A DNA stretch of 64,000 nt, taken from NCBI RefSeq assembly GCF_028993575.1, contig NZ_CP118615.1:6415001-6479000 (forward strand), in the 5' to 3' direction. Shown in pieces: positions 57,816 through 64,000 of the stretch; position 1 is the stretch's first letter, and the number at the start of each line of letters is the position of its first letter. The notes under the pieces were generated by a model, which was not told the DNA's origin, ran no database searches, and saw only the letters and a program-made list of their open reading frames with translations. Source of the DNA: Micromonospora cathayae (GTDB lineage: Bacteria > Actinomycetota > Actinomycetes > Mycobacteriales > Micromonosporaceae). The position numbers and the translations under genes are program-made.

Positions 57816-58523
57816 TCAGTACGACGGACGCGCGTCGGCGAGCAGGGCGGTGTCGGGCGCGCAGTCCGCGCAGGGGGTGAAGCCGAGTTCCACCGCCTCC
57901 GACACGGGCAGTGGCTCGGGGTTCCGGCCGAGCAGGTGGACGCAGTCGGCGAGGTGGTAGCGGGGGCGGCCGTCGATCACCAGCACCTCGCTGCCGAGCC
58001 GGGCCACCCGGGCGGCGTCGTCCGGGGCGACGTGCTGCACGCCCGGCTCGTCGTCCACCGGCCCGGCGTCAGCGCCCGGCGACCCACCCGGGGAGGTCGC
58101 CGCCCCCGGGGTGGACGGGGTCGTCCCGGCGTTGGGGGTGGCCGGCGGATCGGGCACGGTCGCCGACGGCCCGGATGGTTGCCGCCATCCGCTGTCGTCG
58201 GCGTCGACCGTCGTGGGAACGAACTGGACCGGGATGGTCGGCTCGGCCGGCTCCGGACCTTCCGGTCCGACCGGCTGCCGGTCCCGGGTCACCCGGGTGC
58301 CGGTCGCCGGCGCCCGGTCGCGGGCACGCCACCCCGCCGGACCGGTGGTCTGGTCCGCCGCCGCCCGGGCGGTGGCTGCCTGGCGGGCACCCACCACGAG
58401 GGCCACGGCGGCCAGCAGACTGGCCGCGATGGAGGCGATCAGCAGGAAGCTGGAACCGCCGACCAGACCGGCCACCAGAAGCACAACGGCGACGAGGATG
58501 AGCAGCAGACTTCCGACTATCAC
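57816..58523 (-). CDS. Membrane protein with C-terminal Cys-rich domain, 235 aa
   Basis: Two N-terminal membrane helices (MIVGSLLLILVAVVLLVAGL and LLIASIAASLLAAVALVVGA) are followed by a 100-residue disordered Pro/Thr/Ser-rich linker and a small C-terminal domain (about 180-235) with LVIDGRPRYHLADCVHLLGR and ELGFTPCADCAPD, where Cys/His spacing suggests metal or redox chemistry. It lies between divIVA and DUF167. Family not known to me; similar two-helix proteins follow divIVA in related actinomycetes (memory, unchecked). Confidence 0.75.
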   Translation of the reverse strand: MIVGSLLLILVAVVLLVAGLVGGSSFLLIASIAASLLAAVALVVGARQAATARAAADQTTGPAGWRARDRAPATGTRVTRDRQPVGPEGPEPAEPTIPVQFVPTTVDADDSGWRQPSGPSATVPDPPATPNAGTTPSTPGAATSPGGSPGADAGPVDDEPGVQHVAPDDAARVARLGSEVLVIDGRPRYHLADCVHLLGRNPEPLPVSEAVELGFTPCADCAPDTALLADARPSY

Positions 58524-58573
58524 GGCTCACCCCCGACGCGTCGTTGACGGACCGGTTCCAGTGCTGACCGGAC

Positions 58574-59377
58574 TCAGTGCCCGGCTTCCAGGGCGTTGGA
58601 GCGACCGGCCCCACCGAACGAGCCACCGAGGCCCGCGGTGGCCAGGCCACCACTGCCCACGCTGCGCCCGCCCTCGCCGCGGCTGGTGTCGGCCTCGATC
58701 TCCTGACCCCGGGCACCGAGGTCACGGAGCTGGCTCTCCAGGTACGCCTTGAGGCGGGTACGGTACTCCCGCTCGAACTGCTTCAGCTCCTCGATGTGCT
58801 TCGAGAGCGCGGTGCGCTTGGCGTCCAGGCCGCCCATGGCCTCCTGGTGCCGCTGGCGGGCGTCCCGCTCCAGCGCGTCCGCCTTGGCGCGGGCCTCGCG
58901 GGTGACCTCCTCGGCCTTCGAACGGGCCTCGGAGAGCAGCTGGTCGGCCTCGCGACGGGCGTCGGAGAGGTGGTCGTCGGCGGTCCGCTGCGCCATCATC
59001 AGCACCCGCAGCGCCTGCTGCTCACCGTCACCGGCGGCGGCCGGGCCGCCCTGCGAACGGACCTGCTCCAGCTCGGCCTGCATCGCGCGGGCGGCCTGCT
59101 CGGCGGCGGCCTTGTCGCGCTGCACCCGGTCGAGCTGGGCTTTGACGTCGTTCAGCTCGGCGGCGAGGCGGGCGTCGCCGCCGGGGCCGGCCGGAGCGCC
59201 GCCGCGGCCGCCACGCTCCACCTGGGCGCGGAGCTCGTTGTTCTCCTCTATCAGACGGGCCAGCTCGCGCTCGACCTCGTCCAGGAAGGCGTCAACCTCC
59301 TCCTCGTCATACCCCCGCTTGCCGATCGGCGGCTTTTTGAAGGCGACGTTGTGGACGTCGGCCGGGGTCAGCGGCAT
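58574..59377 (-). CDS. divIVA: DivIVA/Wag31 polar growth and division protein
   Basis: 267 aa from ATG 59377; the longer GTG frame upstream is rejected because [20 protein letters not shown] is the standard start. The membrane-binding N-terminal DivIVA domain (to about residue 60: [20 protein letters not shown]) is followed by a Gly-rich hinge and a long coiled coil (about 85-235). Wag31 marks growing poles and recruits cell-wall enzymes, and is an essential PknA/B substrate in mycobacteria. It ends the division cluster after yggT. Confidence 0.95.
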   Translation of the reverse strand: MPLTPADVHNVAFKKPPIGKRGYDEEEVDAFLDEVERELARLIEENNELRAQVERGGRGGAPAGPGGDARLAAELNDVKAQLDRVQRDKAAAEQAARAMQAELEQVRSQGGPAAAGDGEQQALRVLMMAQRTADDHLSDARREADQLLSEARSKAEEVTREARAKADALERDARQRHQEAMGGLDAKRTALSKHIEELKQFEREYRTRLKAYLESQLRDLGARGQEIEADTSRGEGGRSVGSGGLATAGLGGSFGGAGRSNALEAGH

Positions 59378-59429
59378 CGAAACTCCTCGGGTCAGTTGCG
59401 GCCGCGTAGCGGGCTGGGTCACCGGGTTC

Positions 59430-59729
59430 TCACCCGAGGATCAGCCGCCTTAACACGAACTCCATCAGCACGAACAGGATAACCAGGAGCACAAGGGAAG
59501 CCAGGTCGATGCTCACGGTACCAATTCGCAGCGGAGGGATCACTCGCCTCAACGCCTTGAGAGGCGGATCAGTGACGCTCCACACGGACTCCAGTCCCAC
59601 CGACGCCCCCCGTCCCGGCTGCCAGCGACGACCGTACTGGAGGACGGCGCTGAGCACGAACCTGGACAGCAGGAGGAGCAGGAAGACGTAGAGGATCAGG
59701 TACAGCACTTGCAGCAGGATCGACAACAC
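59430..59729 (-). CDS. YggT family membrane protein
   Basis: 99 aa from GTG 59729. Two membrane helices ([20 protein letters not shown] and [20 protein letters not shown]) flank the family signature [20 protein letters not shown]. The gene lies between sepF and divIVA as in most actinobacteria. Proposed roles are in membrane or division-site assembly; biochemistry unknown. Confidence 0.92.
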   Translation of the reverse strand: MLSILLQVLYLILYVFLLLLLSRFVLSAVLQYGRRWQPGRGASVGLESVWSVTDPPLKALRRVIPPLRIGTVSIDLASLVLLVILFVLMEFVLRRLILG

Positions 59730-59758
59730 GACAGGCGACGTCCCTCGGTCCGGGGGTG

Positions 59759-60472
59759 TTAACCCAGGCTGAAAAAGCCGCCCTCGGCGATCTTGGCCTT
59801 GTCCTCCGCGGTGACCTGGACATTGGCCGGCGAGAGCAGGAACACCCGGTTGGTCACGCGCTCGATCGTACCCCGCAGCCCGAACGCCAGTCCGGCGGCG
59901 AAGTCGACCAGACGGCGGGCGTCCGCCTCGTCCATCTCGGTGAGGTTGATGATCACCGGCACGCCGTCGCGGAAGTGCTCGCCGATCGTCCGGGCCTCCC
60001 GGTAGGTGGTCGGGTGCAGCGTGGTGATCTGGTACCGCTGCTCCTCCTCGGCGACCACGGCCCGCTCCCGCTCCCGGGGCTGCGCCTGCGGTGCGAGGGC
60101 GAGATTGTCCCGGGTGTGGTAGCTCAACGCGCCGGAGCCGTCCCCGCCGGACCGGGTGATGGACCGGACGCTGGCCCGCTCCACCCGCTCCGCCCGGTCG
60201 GCACGCTCCGGACGGTCGGTGTCGGCCCGGTCGCTCTCCGCCCGCGAGGTGGCCCGCTCGGAGAGCCGGCTCCGCTCCGAGGCGCGGGGCCGAGGTGCCG
60301 GCGGCTCGTCGTCCTCGTCGTCGGAGTCGTCGGCGAACTCCTCGGCGTACCGGCTCTGCCGGTACCGCGACTCGCGGTAGCCGCCCTTGTCGTAGCCACC
60401 GTCGTCGTAGCCCCGCTCGTCGTCCTCCTCGACGAGACCGAGCCAGACCCCCGCCTTGCGCAGTGCACCCAT
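59759..60472 (-). CDS. sepF: Cell division protein SepF
   Basis: 237 aa from ATG 60472. The N-terminal amphipathic helix ([18 protein letters not shown]) is the membrane anchor. A variable Asp/Arg/Tyr-rich linker covers residues 20-140, and the conserved dimerising domain covers 145-237 ([48 protein letters not shown]). SepF tethers FtsZ to the membrane and replaces FtsA in actinobacteria. It lies between yggS and yggT. Confidence 0.94.
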   Translation of the reverse strand: MGALRKAGVWLGLVEEDDERGYDDGGYDKGGYRESRYRQSRYAEEFADDSDDEDDEPPAPRPRASERSRLSERATSRAESDRADTDRPERADRAERVERASVRSITRSGGDGSGALSYHTRDNLALAPQAQPRERERAVVAEEEQRYQITTLHPTTYREARTIGEHFRDGVPVIINLTEMDEADARRLVDFAAGLAFGLRGTIERVTNRVFLLSPANVQVTAEDKAKIAEGGFFSLG

Positions 60473-60663
60473 CGCCGCGCCCTTCCCGTCCGCCGTGCGG
60501 CACGCGCCCCCGTGCCCGTGTCGCGTGTCGCGGGTGGGACATTCCGTGCCCACCGGACCGGACCGGCAACCCCGGCGCGCGATTCGCGGTCGCCCGCCCG
60601 ACCCCCGACGTGGGGACGCCGGCCCAAACAACACTGATGTAATTTGCTCTTTCCCGGGCCAGG

Positions 60664-61410
60664 CTACCGCAGCGTGGGACGCATTCCGAGCAACGCGCTG
60701 CCGACACGGACATGTGTCGCGCCGTACGCGATGGCGGCTTCCAGGTCGCCACTCATCCCGGCGGAGAGCGCGACGGCCTGCGGGTGGGCCGCCCGGAAGC
60801 CCTCCGCCACCCCGGCGAGGGTGGCGAAGGCGCGCTCCGGCTCCCAGCCCAGCGGGGCCACCGCCATCAGGCCGGCCAGCCGGAGCGGACCGGCGGCGGC
60901 GACCGCCTCGGCCACCCGGTCCAGCCCTCGCTCCGGGTCGGCCGAACCCGGCAGCGCCCCACCCCGGGCCGGGTCGCCGTCGATGCTGACCTGGACCAGC
61001 ACCTCCAACGGACGGTCCCGGCCCCGTTCCGCCGCCACGCCGAGCGCCCCGGCCAGCCGGACACTGTCCACCGAGTGGACCACGTCGGCGTAACGGACCA
61101 CCGACCGGCACTTGTTGCGCTGGAGCTGGCCGATGAAGTGCCACCGGGGGTGCGCCCCGGCCGCGGCCACCTCGGCGGCCTTGGGGGCGGCCTCCTGGTC
61201 GCGGTTCTCCCCCATGTCGGGTACGCCGAGACCGGCCAGCGCGACCACGTCGCTGGCCGGGTACGTCTTGGTCACCGCGATCATGGTCACCTCGGTGTGG
61301 TCCCGCCCGGCGGCGGCGCACGCGTCGGCGATCCTGGCCCGCACCCGGGCCAGCCCGGCGGCGAGTTCGGCACGGCGGTCGGGTGGTACCGGGGTGGCTC
61401 GGTCGGTCAT
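60664..61410 (-). CDS. YggS family PLP homeostasis protein
   Basis: 248 aa. TIM-barrel PLP-binding protein without known catalysis, thought to manage free PLP. The PLP lysine is in [20 protein letters not shown], with [36 protein letters not shown] and [20 protein letters not shown] as conserved segments. It follows ftsZ directly. The pgeF-like gene usually between ftsZ and yggS in other actinobacteria is absent. Confidence 0.93.
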   Translation of the reverse strand: MTDRATPVPPDRRAELAAGLARVRARIADACAAAGRDHTEVTMIAVTKTYPASDVVALAGLGVPDMGENRDQEAAPKAAEVAAAGAHPRWHFIGQLQRNKCRSVVRYADVVHSVDSVRLAGALGVAAERGRDRPLEVLVQVSIDGDPARGGALPGSADPERGLDRVAEAVAAAGPLRLAGLMAVAPLGWEPERAFATLAGVAEGFRAAHPQAVALSAGMSGDLEAAIAYGATHVRVGSALLGMRPTLR

Positions 61411-61416
61411 CGGCGC

Positions 61417-61482
61417 GGCTCAGGACCCGTTCGTGCGGACGTCGGGCACGGCTCAGGACCCGTTCTTGAGGAAGTCGGGCAC
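61417..61482 (-). repeat. 33-bp tandem duplication at the ftsZ 3' end
   Basis: The last coding unit of ftsZ plus stop and one codon (61450-61482) is repeated immediately downstream (61417-61449) with three mismatches, all to G or C in the plus-strand reading. The copy keeps frame: after the stop it reads VPDVRTNGS and a second TGA. Confidence 0.85.
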
Positions 61483-62565
61483 GTCCACGTCGTCGAAGAG
61501 GACGCGGCGCGGCGACTGGGTGGGCGGGGGCATGGTCTGCGGGGGCGCCGGAGCCGGCGGGGTGGTCGGCTGGTTCTGGTTGCTCTTGCGCGCCGGCTCG
61601 ACCGACTTGTACGCCGGGGTGCCCCCGTCGAACCCGGCGGCGATCACGGTGACCCGCACCTCGTCGCCGAGCGCGTCGTCGATGACCGCGCCGAAGATGA
61701 TGTTGGCGTCCGGGTGGGCCGCGTCGGTGACCAGCTGGGCCGCGTCGTTGATCTCGAACAGGCCCAGGTCGGAGCCGCCGGCGATGGAGAGCAGCACGCC
61801 CCGCGCGCCGTCCATGCTCTGCTCCAGCAGCGGGCTGGAGATGGCCGCCTCGGCCGCCTCGACCGCGCGGTTCTCGCCCCGGGCGCTGCCGATGCCCATC
61901 AGCGCGCTGCCCGCGCCGCTCATCACGCTCTTGACGTCGGCGAAGTCCAGGTTGATCAGACCCGGGGTGGTGATCAGGTCGGTGATGCCCTGCACACCGG
62001 AGAGCAGCACCTGGTCGGCGGTACGGAACGCGTCCATCATGCTGATGCCCCGGTCGCCGAGGGCCAGCAGCCGGTCGTTCGGGATGACGATGAGCGTGTC
62101 GCACTGGTTGCGCAGCTCGTCTATCCCGGCCTCGGCCTGCACCTGGCGGCGCTTGCCCTCGAAGGAGAACGGCCGGGTGACCACACCGATGGTCAGCGCG
62201 CCGAGCTTGCGGGCGATGTTGGCCACCACGGGCGCGCCGCCGGTGCCGGTGCCGCCGCCCTCGCCGCAGGTCACGAAGACCATGTCGGCGCCCTTGAGCA
62301 CCTCCTCGATCTCGTCGCGGTGGTCCTCGGCGGCGTTCTTGCCCACGTCCGGGTTGGCGCCCGCGCCGAGACCCCGGGTCAGCTCGCGGCCGACGTCGAG
62401 CTTGACGTCGGCGTCGCTCATCAGCAACGCCTGCGCATCGGTGTTGATCGCGATGAACTCGACGCCCTTGAGCCCAACCTCGATCATGCGGTTGACGGCG
62501 TTGACGCCGCCGCCACCGATGCCGACGACCTTGATGACCGCCAGGTAGTTGTGCGGAGGTGTCAT
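61453..62565 (-). CDS. ftsZ: Cell division protein FtsZ
   Basis: 370 aa from ATG 62565 (AAAGGA upstream). Tubulin-like GTPase forming the Z ring. The nucleotide motif [18 protein letters not shown] and the tubulin signature [10 protein letters not shown] (about 103-112) are intact, as is the T7 loop [10 protein letters not shown]. After residue 315 a Pro/Gln linker leads to the conserved tail [13 protein letters not shown] that binds SepF and other partners. A 33-bp duplication of the tail segment follows. Confidence 0.98.
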   Translation of the reverse strand: MTPPHNYLAVIKVVGIGGGGVNAVNRMIEVGLKGVEFIAINTDAQALLMSDADVKLDVGRELTRGLGAGANPDVGKNAAEDHRDEIEEVLKGADMVFVTCGEGGGTGTGGAPVVANIARKLGALTIGVVTRPFSFEGKRRQVQAEAGIDELRNQCDTLIVIPNDRLLALGDRGISMMDAFRTADQVLLSGVQGITDLITTPGLINLDFADVKSVMSGAGSALMGIGSARGENRAVEAAEAAISSPLLEQSMDGARGVLLSIAGGSDLGLFEINDAAQLVTDAAHPDANIIFGAVIDDALGDEVRVTVIAAGFDGGTPAYKSVEPARKSNQNQPTTPPAPAPPQTMPPPTQSPRRVLFDDVDVPDFLKNGS

Positions 62566-62666
62566 CTCCGGTCCTTTCCCTTCGAGATTGGCCACGTCGA
62601 CCGGCGGCCGCCCCGGATCGCCGCCGACGTCAACTATCACCCGCGAGGAGAAGGGCTAACCCTTAC

Positions 62667-62695
62667 CCTCTACTAGAGGCTTACAGTTATGTCAA
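62667..62695 (-). promoter_or_regulatory. ftsZ promoter
   Basis: On the minus strand TTGACA (62695-62690), a 17-bp spacer and TAGAGG (62672-62667) lie about 100 bp before the ftsZ ATG. The -10 region overlaps a perfect palindrome CCTCTA-G-TAGAGG, and the segment is the AT-richest near ftsZ. Confidence 0.6.
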
Positions 62696-62767
62696 CTATT
62701 GATCCTCTTCGGGGCAAGGTAAGCGCCACCGCGCGATGAGCCAAGGACCTGGCCGGCGTGTCGTCCC

Positions 62768-62792
62768 GGAGAGGGGAATGCCTCACCTCTCC
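62768..62792 (-). terminator. Hairpin downstream of ftsQ
   Basis: GGAGAGG (62768-62774) pairs with CCTCTCC (62786-62792) around an 11-nt loop, 13 bp after the ftsQ stop, separating it from the ftsZ promoter. Confidence 0.5.
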
Positions 62793-62804
62793 CCCCCGTC
62801 CCGG

Positions 62805-63704
62805 TCACCGGAAGGTGACCACGTCGGGCGCGCTCACGTCGATGGTGTCGACATCCCGACCGAGCAGACTGGTCGCCACCCGGGCCTTGTCCGCCCCCCG
62901 GGTCGCGTCCCCCCAGACGACGGTCCGCTCCCCGGTCAGCCGCACCTTGATCCGGGCCAGCCCCTCCACGGTCACGTCCACCAGGGCCGCCCGCAACTGC
63001 GGGGTCAACGCGGCCAGCACCTGCAACGCGGCCCGGGTCTCCGGATCGGCCGGGCCGGGCCGGGCCACCCGGGCCAGCGGCAGGTCCGCCGGCCGGCTGG
63101 GTTCGGTCCGGAACGCCACCCCGGACCGGTCCACCACCACGAACCGGTCGCCCTGCGGGACCACCGCCACCGGCGTCCGCTCCACCAGGGTCACCACCAG
63201 GGTGTCCGGCCAGTCCCGGGTCACCGTCACCCGCTCCACCGGGGGCAGCTTCCCGATCCGGCGGGCGGTGGCGGCCAGGTCCACCCGGGCCAGCGGCACC
63301 CCGTCCGGGACCGCCGCCGCCTCGCGTACCTGCACCGGGGTGACCAGCTCGGCCCCGGTCACCCGGACCTCGCGGACGCCGAACAGGCCGGTGCCGAGCA
63401 GTGTCCAGGCGACCAGACCGGCCAGCGCCAGCATCCCGCCGGCGACCGCCCACGGCAGGGCCGCCCGCATCCGCCGCTGCCGGGCCCGCTGCATGAACCG
63501 GCGGGTCGACGGCGGCACCGCGTCGCTGCCCGCCCGGACCAGTTGCCACCGCCGGGCCGGGCCGCGCCGGCCGGCACCGCCGTCCGGACCACGCCGGGCG
63601 GCACCGGCGTCCGGGCCCCGCCGGGCGGTACCGGTACCGGAGCCCCGCCGACCGCCACCGGCGTCCGGGCCGGTCGTCCGGCCACGCGTCCGGCCGGAAC
63701 TCAT
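62805..63704 (-). CDS. ftsQ: Cell division protein FtsQ (POTRA domain)
   Basis: 299 aa. An Arg/Gly-rich cytoplasmic N-terminus (1-80, repeated [11 protein letters not shown] units) precedes one membrane helix (81-104), then the POTRA domain (about 107-177: VREVRVTGAELVTPVQVREA) and the FtsQ beta domain (VTRDWPDTLVVTLVERTPVA, DRFVVVDRSGVAF). FtsQ links FtsB/FtsL in the divisome. ATG 63704 overlaps the murC stop (ATGA). Confidence 0.95.
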   Translation of the reverse strand: MSSGRTRGRTTGPDAGGGRRGSGTGTARRGPDAGAARRGPDGGAGRRGPARRWQLVRAGSDAVPPSTRRFMQRARQRRMRAALPWAVAGGMLALAGLVAWTLLGTGLFGVREVRVTGAELVTPVQVREAAAVPDGVPLARVDLAATARRIGKLPPVERVTVTRDWPDTLVVTLVERTPVAVVPQGDRFVVVDRSGVAFRTEPSRPADLPLARVARPGPADPETRAALQVLAALTPQLRAALVDVTVEGLARIKVRLTGERTVVWGDATRGADKARVATSLLGRDVDTIDVSAPDVVTFR

Positions 63705-64000
63705 CCGGCCGTGGGTGCCGCGCCGTCCGTACCGCCGGGGCTGCCGGCGGTCGGCACGGTGCCGGCGGCCTCGGTGACCGGCGCGACCGTCGTGCCCACC
63801 GGGCCGATCGGGGCGGCGGTGGCCGCTGTGCCGTCCGGGGCCGGCGTGCCGGCAACGCCATCGAGGGCCGGCGTGCCGGCCGCGCCCGGGTCGCCGGTCC
63901 GGGCCAGCAGGGCGTCGAGGAGCTGGTCACCCATCAGCGAGATCGGCGGCGCGCCCATGGTCACCACCACGTCGCCGGGACGGGCCCGGCGGGCCACCTC
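63701..64000 (-). CDS. murC: UDP-N-acetylmuramate-L-alanine ligase, C-terminal end (gene cut by window)
   Basis: The minus frame is open to the window end; only the last ~100 codons are here. It begins ARRARPGDVVVTMGAPPISL, matching the end of Mur ligase domain 3 of MurC, then a low-complexity Thr/Ala/Gly/Pro tail (about 65 residues) not usual in MurC. Assignment rests on this motif and on its position upstream of ftsQ, the standard murC-ftsQ-ftsZ order. Confidence 0.75.
   Translation of the reverse strand, partial: EVARRARPGDVVVTMGAPPISLMGDQLLDALLARTGDPGAAGTPALDGVAGTPAPDGTAATAAPIGPVGTTVAPVTEAAGTVPTAGSPGGTDGAAPTAG

Overview
The window is very GC-rich (roughly 73-75% by eye), densely packed and dominated by minus-strand genes with GTG/TTG starts and ATGA/GTGA overlaps. 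DivIVA (Wag31), SepF and FtsZ lie together, a PriA-type HisA/TrpF isomerase is present with no trpF in the window, and there is an IdeR/DmdR iron box and a TIGR03085-type protein. Together these point to an actinomycete, most likely Micromonosporaceae (Micromonospora or a close relative). The genus is inferred from gene content and order, not from an rRNA gene.

Layout. 1-5.7 kb is an accessory-looking edge: a type I restriction R subunit cut by the window start, a small hypothetical gene, an interrupted small gene, a one-domain GntR repressor with an operator array, and a three-gene coupled operon of unknown function on the plus strand. 5.7-9.4 kb holds a secreted SGNH hydrolase and an unusual fusion of a degenerate NTPase-like domain, one membrane helix and an extracytoplasmic receptor-like domain. 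9.5-15.7 kb is gltBD (glutamate synthase). 15.8-22.1 kb has a GNAT gene and the minus-strand run trpC-trpB-trpA-lgt-FAD monooxygenase. 22.6-25.6 kb is hisI-trpE-trp membrane protein plus a small plus-strand gene. 25.9-28.0 kb is an ABC-2 exporter with its TetR regulator. 28-33.5 kb holds an iron-box-controlled DUF2470 gene, a heterodimeric ABC exporter and a TIGR03085 gene. 33.7-40.7 kb has a terpene synthase, an acyl-CoA synthetase, an LtrA protein, a MocR regulator divergent from a YczE-type membrane protein, and a small hypothetical gene. 40.7-48.9 kb is the histidine region, hisD-hisC-hisB-orf-hisH-orf-priA, with an ohrR-ohr-reductase cassette between priA and hisF. 49-53.6 kb has a Lon-N-domain protein, a DUF2567-like protein, a repeat-rich MinD/EspI-like ATPase and a membrane-anchored partner. 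53.6-64 kb is lspA-rluD, a dksA-like gene, a K+/H+ antiporter and the division cluster murC(partial)-ftsQ-ftsZ-yggS-sepF-yggT-divIVA.

How the genes work together. Glutamate synthase supplies glutamate for the his and trp pathways. hisI overlaps trpE, and one PriA enzyme probably serves both pathways. hisG, hisE, trpD and trpG are not in the window. Lgt and LspA are the first two lipoprotein maturation enzymes. The division cluster joins Z-ring assembly (FtsZ, SepF, FtsQ), cell-wall precursor synthesis (MurC) and polar growth (DivIVA).

Non-coding structure worth noting: a dispersed ~45-bp intergenic element in four copies (two in tandem), a 33-bp in-frame duplication of the FtsZ C-terminal tail segment, palindromic operator candidates upstream of GntR, TetR, OhrR and MocR regulated genes, and several strong hairpins between transcription units. 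No tRNA, rRNA, CRISPR array or insertion sequence was recognised.
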